Positions 17,160 to 25,432 of a stretch of DNA of 35,708 bases are shown here, piece by piece. The stretch's first letter is position 1; every line of letters begins with the position of its first letter. Below the pieces are notes generated by a model that was given only the letters and a program-made list of their open reading frames with translations, did no database searches and was not told the origin of the DNA. The position numbers were made by a program, and so were the translations under genes. The stretch is from Gemmatimonadales bacterium. GTDB lineage: Bacteria > Gemmatimonadota > Gemmatimonadetes > Longimicrobiales > Gaopeijiaceae. The DNA lies in contig REED01000121.1 in assembly GCA_007695225.1 (NCBI GenBank), positions 1 to 35,708 on the forward strand. Reading direction: 5' to 3'.

Positions 17160-18803
17160 CTACCCGTCTGGATCCCTCCGAGCGCTCCGCACGACCTCCG
17201 GGGTCACCGCCTGCCCGGCCCCCATCCGCTCCCGCACGGCCTCGAAGACCCGGACGTCAGAGGCCTTTCGTGCTTCATCCCGACGGCTGGCTGAGGCCAG
17301 TGGAAGGGCCAGCCGCCGGTTCTTTTCGAGCCGCGCCCGGTGCCGCTCCAGGAACGCCCAGTAGAGATCGGAGATGGGACACGTCTCGTCGGGGTCAAGC
17401 ACGCACCCTTCGCAGAAATCGCTCATCTTCCGGATGTAGGGCGTGCCGGAGACATAGGGCTTCGTGGTCATGAGTTCCCCTACGGCGAAGGTCCCCATGG
17501 CCAGGACGTTGGGCTCCACCACCCAGTCGTAGGCATCGGTGTAGGCCACCCAGAACCAGTCGGTGATGGCCCGGGGATCCACATCCAGGAGGGTGGCCAG
17601 GTTGGACAGGACCATGAGTCGGGTGATGTGGTGGCCATACCCCTCCTCCCACACCCCCTCCACCACGTGGTCCAGGCAGTGGAGCCCCGAGGGCGTCCCC
17701 CAGAAGGCATCGGGGAGAGGTCCGTCCGCGCCCAGGAAGGAGGGGGCGGCGCCCCCGTCCCGCTCCGGGACCGGGTCCCACCCCGGGATCTTCCGGAACC
17801 CATCGGTAGCCCGGTGGACGTGGCGCACGAACTCCCGCCACCCCAGGACCTGCCTCAGAAATCCCTCGCGGCTGGCCAGGGGGAGGTCCATCTCCAGGAC
17901 GTCCCCGACTACCCGACGGGGGGTGAGACGGTGGAGGTTCAGGAGCCCGGAGATCCGGGTGTGGAAGAGGGTCCGGGATTGGACCGACATGGCGTCCTCG
18001 AAGGGACCGAAGCGGGGGAGGCACGCATCCCGGGCCCAGCCCCAGAGGGTCTCGGCGTCCTCCCGCGTCGCGGGGAGGTCCCCGGGGCGGAGGGCACCCG
18101 GATGGTCCCCGAAGCGACCCTCCACCAACTCCAGCACCTCCTCCTTCACCGGGTCCAGGGGGAAGTGGGGAGGGATGGCGGCGGGGGGGGCTCCATCCCA
18201 GGGCTTCCGGTTCTCCGCGTCGAAGGAGTACTTCCCCCCCACCGGCTTTCCGTCCTCCATGAGGATTCCGGTGCGCTTCCGGACCTGGCGGTAGAAGGCG
18301 TCCATGCGCCAGGGCGGTGACGCGCCCGCCCCGCGTTCGAAGTCATCTTCGGTGGTAAGCCACCCCTCGTGGGGAAGCACCTCCAGGCCTCCCTTCGTCA
18401 CCAGGGGCTCCAGGTCCGCCCGCAGCTCCCGCTCCGCCGCCTCCATCATCCGCAGGGGGCCCAGTTCCCGGACCAGCGGGGTCAGGGCATCAGCATAGCC
18501 TCCCGGGCTGACGACGTGGCGGACCGCCACCCCCCGGGCCGCCTGCTCCAGCGTGAAGTGGCGTAGATTCGCCAGGACGAGGGCCAGCTTCTGCTTGTGA
18601 TAGGGTCGCCGTCCTCCTTTCGCGGGTGCCTCCACCACCACGACCCCCAGCTCCTCCGGGGCCTCCCTGGCGAGGGGACCCAGGGCGTCGGAGAGCTGGT
18701 CGTAGGGTACGAAGAGCCAGCGCCGACCGGCGGGGTCCGTCTGGCGGATGGCAAGCTCGGTGCGGAATACGGAGGACATGGGGCCGGGTACCCGGCGATC
18801 CAT
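17160..18803 (-). CDS. Iron-sulfur bacterial cryptochrome/photolyase (PhrB-like)
   Basis: A 547-residue protein of the FeS-BCP group, which repairs (6-4) photoproducts with FAD, a lumazine-type antenna and a 4Fe-4S cluster. Four cysteines are placed as cluster ligands: Cys376 (GLHCLDHV), Cys464 and Cys467 (SDFCEGC) and Cys475 (ETCPISDLYW). The 88- and 3-residue spacings of the first three match those of PhrB. FAD-domain features include GWREFVRHVHRA and EEGYGHHITRLMVLSNLATL. An AGGGGA sequence supports the start at 18803; an internal ATG at 18779 is possible. It is divergent from a K+ channel gene with only 43 bp between starts. Confidence 0.9.
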   Translation of the reverse strand: MDRRVPGPMSSVFRTELAIRQTDPAGRRWLFVPYDQLSDALGPLAREAPEELGVVVVEAPAKGGRRPYHKQKLALVLANLRHFTLEQAARGVAVRHVVSPGGYADALTPLVRELGPLRMMEAAERELRADLEPLVTKGGLEVLPHEGWLTTEDDFERGAGASPPWRMDAFYRQVRKRTGILMEDGKPVGGKYSFDAENRKPWDGAPPAAIPPHFPLDPVKEEVLELVEGRFGDHPGALRPGDLPATREDAETLWGWARDACLPRFGPFEDAMSVQSRTLFHTRISGLLNLHRLTPRRVVGDVLEMDLPLASREGFLRQVLGWREFVRHVHRATDGFRKIPGWDPVPERDGGAAPSFLGADGPLPDAFWGTPSGLHCLDHVVEGVWEEGYGHHITRLMVLSNLATLLDVDPRAITDWFWVAYTDAYDWVVEPNVLAMGTFAVGELMTTKPYVSGTPYIRKMSDFCEGCVLDPDETCPISDLYWAFLERHRARLEKNRRLALPLASASRRDEARKASDVRVFEAVRERMGAGQAVTPEVVRSARRDPDG

Positions 18804-18846
18804 GGTCCGGTCCCCTGCGTTTCGCCTGAAGCAGGCAGCATTTATC

Positions 18847-19779
18847 ATGGTCTCCATGCCCACCCCTGCCCCTTACCCCGTCCGCCGTATCCTCTACGAG
18901 GTCATCTTCGAGGCCCGCACCCCGGCGGGACGGGCCTTCGACCTGGCCCTGATTCTGGCCATCCTGGTCAGTGTGGGGATCATTCTCCTGGAGTCCGTGC
19001 ACGGCTTCGCCCAGCGCTACGGAGAACTCTTCTACTGGCTGGAGTGGGGCTTCACCCTCCTCTTCACCGTGGAGTACCTGCTCCGTCTCTGGGTGGTCGC
19101 CCGCCCCGGGAAGTACGCCCGGAGCTTCTTCGGGGTGGTGGACCTGCTGGCCATCCTTCCCATGTACCTCTCCCTCCTCCTTCCTGGGGCCCAGATCTTC
19201 CTGGTGATCCGGCTGGTGAGGATCCTCCGGGTCTTCCACGTCTTCAACCTGGCCGGGTACCAGGGGGCCGCGGAGACCCTGGCATCGGCGCTTCGGGCCA
19301 CCCGCTTCACCCTCACCGTATTCTTCGTGGGGCTGGTCTCCCTGGTGGTCTTCCTGGGAACCCTCATGTTCTTGGTGGAGGGGCCCGACTCGGGCTTCAC
19401 CAGCATCCCTGTGGGCATTTACTGGGCCGTAGTCACCGTCACCACGCTGGGGTACGGCGATCTGGTCCCGCAGACAACACTGGGCCGCGGACTCACCTCC
19501 GGAATCGTCCTCCTCGGCTACTGGGCGCTGGCCGTCCCTGTGGCCATCGTGTCGGTGGAGCTCTCCCGAGCGACGAGGATGACCCGGGGAAGGGAGGGGC
19601 GTCAGCCCCCCAGGGCCGCCCCCCCTCCCTGCCCTGCATGCGGCGCGGAGGGCCATCAGGCCGATGCGCTACACTGTCGGATGTGCGGCGGGCCCCTCTC
19701 CTCGCCGGAACCCCCACCGGAATCTCCGGCACGGCCCCCAACCGACGCCCCGGCGGAGCCCCCCTCTACCTTCCGATGA
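18847..19779 (+). CDS. Voltage-gated-type K+ channel with C-terminal zinc ribbon
   Basis: A 310-residue six-helix channel subunit. S1-S4 span about residues 30-135, with S4 reading IRLVRILRVFHVF (121-133), a reduced voltage sensor with arginines. The pore helix and filter TTLGYGD (about 199-205) define K+ selectivity, and S6 follows (215-238). Beyond the membrane part the tail carries CPAC and CRMC pairs (Cys262, 265, 277, 280), a zinc-ribbon-like module, then a proline-rich end. The start is ATG 18847; ATG 18856 is an alternative. It would conduct K+ across the inner membrane as a tetramer. No operon partner; pyrD follows after 76 bp. Confidence 0.9.
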   Translation: MVSMPTPAPYPVRRILYEVIFEARTPAGRAFDLALILAILVSVGIILLESVHGFAQRYGELFYWLEWGFTLLFTVEYLLRLWVVARPGKYARSFFGVVDLLAILPMYLSLLLPGAQIFLVIRLVRILRVFHVFNLAGYQGAAETLASALRATRFTLTVFFVGLVSLVVFLGTLMFLVEGPDSGFTSIPVGIYWAVVTVTTLGYGDLVPQTTLGRGLTSGIVLLGYWALAVPVAIVSVELSRATRMTRGREGRQPPRAAPPPCPACGAEGHQADALHCRMCGGPLSSPEPPPESPARPPTDAPAEPPSTFR

Positions 19780-19855
19780 GTTGACGCCGTTCTTGTGGCA
19801 AGAAGGAAGGGTTCCCACCTTTGAATGTGGCCCACCGTACTCCTTCGAGGTTGTC

Positions 19856-20956
19856 ATGCTTCCCTTCCTCTACCAGAAAGTCCTCAAGCCCGTCCTTTTC
19901 CGCTTTGATCCCGAGTGGGTCCACGACGGATTCGTGGCCATGGGGGATCTACTGGGCCGGACCGGGGCGGGGCGAGGACTCATCTCCGCCATGTACGGAT
20001 ACCGGGGTCCCGATGCCTCGGTGACCGTGGATGGACTCCGGTATCGCACCCCGGTGGTTCTGGCCGCCGGATTCGACTACAACGGCCGCCTCGCAGGCGT
20101 CCTTCCCGGCATGGGCTTTGGGGGGGTGGAGGTGGGTTCGGTCACCGCCCTTCCCACCCCGGGCAACGACCCCCCTCGCCTGCAGCGGATGGTCCGCTCC
20201 CGGTCCATCGTGGTGAACAAAGGGCTCCGGAACGAGGGGGTGGAGGCCGTCACCCGGCGCCTCGACTCCGTGGAGACCCCCGACGACTTCGTGCTGGGAG
20301 TGAGCATTGCCCGGAGCAACCGGGAGGAGGCCGCCAGCGAGGAGGGAGGGATCGAGGACTATGCCCGTTCCCTGGAGCACCTGGTGGCCGCTGGGGTGGG
20401 GGATTTCTACACCATCAACATCTCCTGCCCCAACGTCCATGGCGGGGAGAGCTTCGCCGAACCCCAGCGGCTCCGGAAGCTTCTCCAGCGCCTGGACCGC
20501 GTGGAGCACGACCGCCCCGTCTATGCCAAGATGCCCATCAATCCTCCCTGGGAGGAGTTTCAGCGCCTGGGAGATGTCATCGAGGCTGCCGGCCTCCAGG
20601 GGATGATCATCGGGAACCTGAACAAGGACTACGAAAGCGCCGCGTATCCCGAAGAGGCGCCGTCCTCCTACCAGGGAGGCCTTTCCGGGCTCCCCTGTCG
20701 GGAGCGCTCCACCGAACTGGTGGCTCGATCCCGAGAGGCATGGGGGGACCGATTCACTCTCATCGGGTGTGGGGGAATCCTCTCCGCCGAAGATGCGATG
20801 GAGAAGTTTCAGGCCGGCGCCGACCTGGTCCATCTCATCTCGGGAATGATCTTCACCGGCCCCCATCTCATGGGGGAGATCGCAGAAGCCTGGGCCCGGG
20901 AAAGCCAGGGGGGCGCGCTCCCCATCGCCTCGGGGCGCACTTCCGGCCAGCGATAG
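19856..20956 (+). CDS. pyrD: Dihydroorotate dehydrogenase, class 2-like
   Basis: A 366-residue FMN enzyme of pyrimidine synthesis, oxidising dihydroorotate to orotate. The N-terminal extension (FLYQKVLKPVLFRFDPEWVHDG) is that of the quinone-linked, membrane-associated class 2. The active-site loop reads NISCPNVHG with Cys191 where class 2 enzymes such as E. coli PyrD have the catalytic serine (NISSPN). FMN-phosphate residues appear in LIGCGGI and LVHLISGMIFTGP. The start at 19856 has CGAGG upstream and matches the class 2 N-terminus; the frame extends further back inside the channel gene without meaning. No other pyr gene is present in the window. Confidence 0.88.
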   Translation: MLPFLYQKVLKPVLFRFDPEWVHDGFVAMGDLLGRTGAGRGLISAMYGYRGPDASVTVDGLRYRTPVVLAAGFDYNGRLAGVLPGMGFGGVEVGSVTALPTPGNDPPRLQRMVRSRSIVVNKGLRNEGVEAVTRRLDSVETPDDFVLGVSIARSNREEAASEEGGIEDYARSLEHLVAAGVGDFYTINISCPNVHGGESFAEPQRLRKLLQRLDRVEHDRPVYAKMPINPPWEEFQRLGDVIEAAGLQGMIIGNLNKDYESAAYPEEAPSSYQGGLSGLPCRERSTELVARSREAWGDRFTLIGCGGILSAEDAMEKFQAGADLVHLISGMIFTGPHLMGEIAEAWARESQGGALPIASGRTSGQR

Positions 20957-20961
20957 CGGGC

Positions 20962-20980
20962 CTCGGGATCGCGGCCCGAG
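20962..20980. terminator. Weak hairpin between convergent genes
   Basis: CTCGGG and CCCGAG pair around a 7-base loop in the 37-bp gap between pyrD and the convergent membrane-protein gene. There is no T tract, so it may not terminate alone. Confidence 0.3.
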
Positions 20981-20993
20981 CCTCCGCCAAGCG

Positions 20994-21668
20994 CTATCCG
21001 CCCAGCCTTCCCCCCATCCACAGGGCGGCCACCACAACGAGCGCGGTGAAGACGAGGACCGCACCCCTGTTCCAGCCGGGTCCCTGTTCCTGGATTGGCG
21101 TCGTGGCAGGGGGTGTGGATGCCGTCGTCGGAGTCACCGGGGCAAGGGGAGTCGCCGGGACAAGGGAAGTCGCCGCAAAGGCTGCAGCCACCAGGATGCC
21201 GGCCCCCACCGCCTCCAGGAGGGGAACCCCCACCGCCCAGGCCATGAGGGGGACCGCCACCGCCAGGGGAGTGAAAGGAGATCTCCCCACCCCTCCCGTG
21301 GCGACCACCAGGATGGTCACCACTCCGATGTTCAACCCAGCAAAGGCCCACCGACCCAAGGCTGCGGGCACACCACCGAAGGCTTCGAGGCCCAGGGTGG
21401 GCCCCCAGAGGGGAGCCAGGGGCGTGGAGAAGAAGAGGAGTCCGGCCACCACCATGAGCAGGGGCAGGACCAGCCGGGTGAGTTCCACCCGGGCCCACCC
21501 CGGACCTCGAGGGAGGCGGAAACGACGAAGGGGAGCACTCCCCATCCACATCACCGCTGCCAGCAGGAACTGGAGGACGAGAAGGGCCAGCACCGTGTCG
21601 GCCGCAGGGAGCAGGGAGTCCGTCGCGGCAAGCACCATGTCGGTGGCAGCCAGCAGGGGATCGGTCAC
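20994..21668 (-). CDS. Hypothetical multi-pass membrane protein
   Basis: A 224-residue protein with about six hydrophobic segments (roughly 24-40, 67-85, 105-125, 132-150, 152-170 and 200-218). It has a Pro/Thr/Ala-rich linker between the last two (VPATPLAPVTPTTASTPPATTP). Only short charged loops are seen. No family is recognised. It converges on pyrD and diverges from a lipoprotein gene. Confidence 0.6.
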   Translation of the reverse strand: MTDPLLAATDMVLAATDSLLPAADTVLALLVLQFLLAAVMWMGSAPLRRFRLPRGPGWARVELTRLVLPLLMVVAGLLFFSTPLAPLWGPTLGLEAFGGVPAALGRWAFAGLNIGVVTILVVATGGVGRSPFTPLAVAVPLMAWAVGVPLLEAVGAGILVAAAFAATSLVPATPLAPVTPTTASTPPATTPIQEQGPGWNRGAVLVFTALVVVAALWMGGRLGG

Positions 21669-21923
21669 GTGGGGAGGGTTCGGGGGTGGGGGCTTGAGAG
21701 ATGGGCCGGGGGAGAGGGAGCCGGGCGCCGAGGCATGGGCTCCACGGGTCCAATGGAGCCCGCCCCGGGCTGCGAAGCAACTGCCGCAGATCGAGCCCTG
21801 TCCAGCCTCCCCCGTGAAGCCACCGTGGGAAGCTGGCCTCCAGCCCCGGCTGGGGTCATGATGGGGACTCCGACGGGCCTCCCCGCCCTCTTCCTTCGCC
21901 TTCCATCGCCACCTGGTTCGTCC

Positions 21924-22631
21924 ATGTCGCCCCCAACTTCCTCCCGTGGAACCTCAACCCCTTCCCCAGTACCGATCCTGTCGCTCCCGCCGGCCCTCCT
22001 CGCCCTGGCCGCGGTCTCCCTGCTGGCGGTGGGGTGCGGGGGAGACGCCCCAGGGGAAGACGGAGCGCCAGCAGGCTCGGAAGCCCTGGTTTCGGGGGGT
22101 CCGGGACACCCTCCTTCCGCTCCCGCCCAGGCCTTTCTGGCCAACCTGGCCCTCCACTGCGGCTCGGCCTATTCCGGGGGGCTCACCCTCGAGCCGCCGG
22201 GAGACGACATGCTCACGGGAACGGAGGAACTCATCGTCCACTTTCGCGAATGCGACGGCGACACCCTTCGCCTCCCGTTTCACATCGAACTGGAGGAGAC
22301 GGCGAGCTGGGACCGCTCCCGGACCTGGGTCCTGACCCCGGCATCCGGGGACCGCCTGGAGCTGCGTCACGACCATCGGGAGCCGGATGGGACCCCCTCG
22401 GAACGGACCATGTACGGAGGCTTCACCGAGACGCCAGGGACCCCCGAACGACAGGACTTCGTCTCCGTGGAGCGGACCGAGGAATCGGGATTCCCCCGGG
22501 GATGGCGGATCGAGGTGGTACCGGGGGAGCGATACACCTACGGAACCACCCGACGCGGCGAGTGGTCCTGGCGCATCGACTTCGATTTGAGCCGCCCGGT
22601 GCCCGTCCCCCCTGCCCCATGGGGCCACTAG
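21924..22631 (+). CDS. Hypothetical lipoprotein
   Basis: A 235-residue protein when started at 21924. The N-terminus has a hydrophobic core and a lipobox LLAVGC (Cys38), then a Gly/Pro-rich linker. The globular part (about 65-225) has short beta-rich stretches (LIVHFRECDGDTLRLPFHIELEE, RTWVLTPASGDRLELRHDHRE) and two cysteines near 75 and 105. The part after the linker reads like a family in which a sugar- or lipid-like compound is bound, but I do not recognise it. Earlier in-frame ATGs at 21858 and 21861 exist but would give an overlong signal. Confidence 0.65.
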   Translation: MSPPTSSRGTSTPSPVPILSLPPALLALAAVSLLAVGCGGDAPGEDGAPAGSEALVSGGPGHPPSAPAQAFLANLALHCGSAYSGGLTLEPPGDDMLTGTEELIVHFRECDGDTLRLPFHIELEETASWDRSRTWVLTPASGDRLELRHDHREPDGTPSERTMYGGFTETPGTPERQDFVSVERTEESGFPRGWRIEVVPGERYTYGTTRRGEWSWRIDFDLSRPVPVPPAPWGH

Positions 22632-22683
22632 GTGGGTGATCGAAGGCTCGATGGGGATCCGCAGGGGGCGGAGACGTCGGACC

Positions 22684-24405
22684 CTACCCGGCCTCCCCGA
22701 CGCCCTGGGGCCGGACGCCTCCTTCGGCCAGGGCCAGGCCGCCATCCACCACAAGGGCCAGGAGCGCCGCCGGGATGGCTCCGGCCAGGACCATCCGGGA
22801 GTCGGTGAGGGCCAGCCCCGCCACGATGGGATCCCCCAATCCACCGGCGCCGATGAAGGCCGCCAGGGTCGCGGTCCCCACATTGATCACCGCCGAGGTG
22901 CGGATCCCCGCCATGATCATGGGAGCGGCCAGGGGAAGCCGGACCTGGAGGAGGATCTGGGCCTCGGTCATCCCCAGGGAGCGTGCGGCATCCACCGCGT
23001 CGGCGTCGGCGTCCCGTACGCCGGATAAGGTGTTCCGGAGGATGGGGAAGAGGGAATAGAGGAAGAGCGCCACCAGCGCCGGCAGCACCCCGATCCCCAG
23101 CAGGGGGATCATGAAGGCCAGAAGCGCGATGCTGGGGATGGTCTGGAGAAGGCCCACCCCGCGGATCACCGTCTCCGCTCCCCACCGGACCCGCTCCAGG
23201 AGGAGACCCAGGGGGACCGCAAGGAGAATGGCCCCCAGGAGGGAGACGCCCACCAGGAGGAGATGGCGGCGGGTCTGCCCCAGCGTCTCCCACCGTCCCG
23301 CCCAGAGATAGGCGAGCAGACCCCGCGCTCCCCGGTCCGACGAAGGCCGAAGCGCGTCCGTTCCCGGCGAAGGATCCGCTCCCACCAGCCCCGCCGCCGC
23401 CAGGGCATCGGCCGCGACCCGGGCCAACGCCTCTCCGTCCACCTCGAGGCGGTGGTTCAGGGCCCGCATGGTGGCCTCGTCCAGGTGATGGGCCAGTTCG
23501 GAGAGGACGGCCACCGCTCCAGGGAGCTCCCGCCAGAGCCGGTCGCCCACCAGGGGAGCCGCCTCGTATGGAGGGAAGAAGCCCAGGTCATCCTCCAGGG
23601 TAAAAAGCCCCTCCTCCGCCAGGAGCGCGTCGGTGGTATAGGCGTCGATGACGTCGACACTCCCCGACCGAAGCGCCTGGTGCTTCACCGCCTGGAGGAG
23701 GGATCGGGACTCCCGGAGCTCCAGACCGTAGGCATCCCGGAGGCCGGGGAGACCGTCCTCCCGCCCCAGGAAGTCAGGGGAGAAGCCCCCCACCAGCCCC
23801 CTCCCCTCCCGGGCCAGGTCCGAAAGGGTCCGGAGCCCCAGGGAGTCCGCCGTCTCCTGGCGGACCGAGATGGCGTAGCTGTTCTCGAAACCCAGGGGGG
23901 GGAGCCACCGCACGCCCCACCGCTGGCGGAATTCCCTGGATACCCGTCGAAAGACCTCTGCCGGTGTCCCGGTGGGGGATTCGCCCAGGATGGCCAGAAG
24001 ACCCGTGCCCGTGTACTCGGGATAGACATCCACCGCCCCGGTCCGGAGGGCGCCGAAGGCCACCTCGGTGGAGCCGAGGCCCAGGCGCCGATCCACCCGG
24101 AACCCCCGGTCCTCCAGGAGCTGTGCGAAGATCTCCGCCAATAGGTAGGACTCGCCGAAAGGCTTGGAGGCCACCACCACCGGGCGGGCCTCCCGGACCG
24201 GCCCCGCACGCAGATGGGGCTCCTGCGGTTCCTGCCATTCTTGCGGTTCCTGCGACCCGTGGGGTTCCTGGGCCGAGCTCCCTCCCGCGTCGATCATGGC
24301 GGCGGACAGGTCGCCCACCACGACGCCCACCACGACGCCGGCCAGGAGGCCGACCCTGACGATCGCCGCGAAGACCGGGTGCCGCGCCCCGGGGCGCTGG
24401 GGCAT
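22684..24405 (-). CDS. Osmolyte-type ABC transporter, fused substrate-binding protein and permease
   Basis: A 573-residue fusion. Residues 10-30 form a signal or anchor helix. A repetitive linker follows (QEPQEWQEPQEP, 52-63). Residues 75-345 are an OpuAC/OsmX-type binding domain, with the family motifs LGSTEVAFGAL and VDVYPEYTGTG, and VDVIDAYTTD later. Residues 360-565 are an OpuCB-type permease with LLQTIPSIALLAFMIPLLGIG and the EAA loop AARSLGMTEAQILLQVRLPLAAPM. It probably imports glycine betaine, choline or a similar quaternary amine; relatives also take ergothioneine. The start overlaps the ATPase stop (TGATG), so the two are coupled. The domain order, binding protein first, is opposite to OpuABC-type fusions. 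Confidence 0.87.
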   Translation of the reverse strand: MPQRPGARHPVFAAIVRVGLLAGVVVGVVVGDLSAAMIDAGGSSAQEPHGSQEPQEWQEPQEPHLRAGPVREARPVVVASKPFGESYLLAEIFAQLLEDRGFRVDRRLGLGSTEVAFGALRTGAVDVYPEYTGTGLLAILGESPTGTPAEVFRRVSREFRQRWGVRWLPPLGFENSYAISVRQETADSLGLRTLSDLAREGRGLVGGFSPDFLGREDGLPGLRDAYGLELRESRSLLQAVKHQALRSGSVDVIDAYTTDALLAEEGLFTLEDDLGFFPPYEAAPLVGDRLWRELPGAVAVLSELAHHLDEATMRALNHRLEVDGEALARVAADALAAAGLVGADPSPGTDALRPSSDRGARGLLAYLWAGRWETLGQTRRHLLLVGVSLLGAILLAVPLGLLLERVRWGAETVIRGVGLLQTIPSIALLAFMIPLLGIGVLPALVALFLYSLFPILRNTLSGVRDADADAVDAARSLGMTEAQILLQVRLPLAAPMIMAGIRTSAVINVGTATLAAFIGAGGLGDPIVAGLALTDSRMVLAGAIPAALLALVVDGGLALAEGGVRPQGVGEAG

Positions 24406-25202
24406 CACGAGGCGGCCCTGGGAGTGGGCAGGATCCCGGCCCGCTCCAGGAGACGGGTCACGTAGCCGGGGGCTGGCCGCTCCCTCAACTCCCGTGGAGT
24501 GGCCTCCTGCTCCACTCGGCCATCCTTGAGCACCGCCACCCGGTCCGCCAGCACCAACGCTTCCCGGAGGTCGTGGGTCACGAGAACGGCGGTGATCCCC
24601 AGCTCCGTGCGGAGGGCGTGGAAGGCCTCCTGGAGGTCGGCCCGGGTGATGGCGTCCAGGGCCCCGAAGGGCTCGTCCATGAGGAGAGCCGAGGGGCCCG
24701 ACGCCAGGGCGCGGGCCATGGCGACGCGCTGCCGCTGACCTCCGGAGAGTTCCCTGGGCCATCGCCCCCCGAAGGTGGCCGGGTGCAGGCCCACGCGCTC
24801 CAGCGCGTCCCGGGCCCGGAGTTCCGCTCCCTCCATCCCCAGGAGGCGCGGGGCCAGCGCCGCGTTGCGGAGGACGGTCCAGTGGGGCATGAGACCACCT
24901 GACTGGGGCACGTATCCGGTGGACCGGCGGAGAAGGATGGGGTCCATCTCCCGGAGGTCCCGACCTCGAGCCCGTAGCTCCCCCCGGTCCGGCGAAACCA
25001 TCCGATTGAAGCATCGGAGCAGGGTCGTCTTCCCCGATCCGCTCTCTCCCACCAGCGCCACGCATGCGCCCACCGGCACCTGGAGGGAGACCCCGTCCAG
25101 GGCCGTGACCTGGCCGAACCGGTGGTGAACGCCCAGCGCCTCCAGGGCGGGGTGGGGAGAGGCGGGAGCGTCGTTCGACGGGGAGGTGGACAAGGCGGCC
25201 AT
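24405..25202 (-). CDS. Osmolyte-type ABC transporter ATPase
   Basis: A 265-residue ATPase of the OpuCA/ProV group. It has Walker A GESGSGKTT (about 53-61), Q-loop YVPQSGGLMPHWTV, signature LSGGQRQR, Walker B ALLMDEPFGALD and the switch histidine in VTHDLREAL. The tandem CBS domains that sense ionic strength in OpuA/ProV are absent; the protein ends about 40 residues after the H-loop. So osmotic gating by CBS is not expected. It is the first gene of a two-gene operon with the fused permease and is divergent from the flavoprotein gene. Confidence 0.9.
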   Translation of the reverse strand: MAALSTSPSNDAPASPHPALEALGVHHRFGQVTALDGVSLQVPVGACVALVGESGSGKTTLLRCFNRMVSPDRGELRARGRDLREMDPILLRRSTGYVPQSGGLMPHWTVLRNAALAPRLLGMEGAELRARDALERVGLHPATFGGRWPRELSGGQRQRVAMARALASGPSALLMDEPFGALDAITRADLQEAFHALRTELGITAVLVTHDLREALVLADRVAVLKDGRVEQEATPRELRERPAPGYVTRLLERAGILPTPRAAS

Positions 25203-25432
25203 GGGACGAGGCTAGGGCCCCTCCGATACCCGGGCAAGGCGACGGGTCCAGCGGCCCGGATGCCCGGAGGAGCCCGGAACTCCTGGTTGCCCTCACGGCT
25301 TCACCTCCCAGAGGTTGGAGCGAGGAAGGGTCCCCGGGCCGCGGCGGAGTGCCCGGACCAGGCCGGCGAACCGCTCCCCTCCCACCCCCACATCGCCCCA
25401 GCGCCACCATCTCCCCAACCGGGATTATTCAG

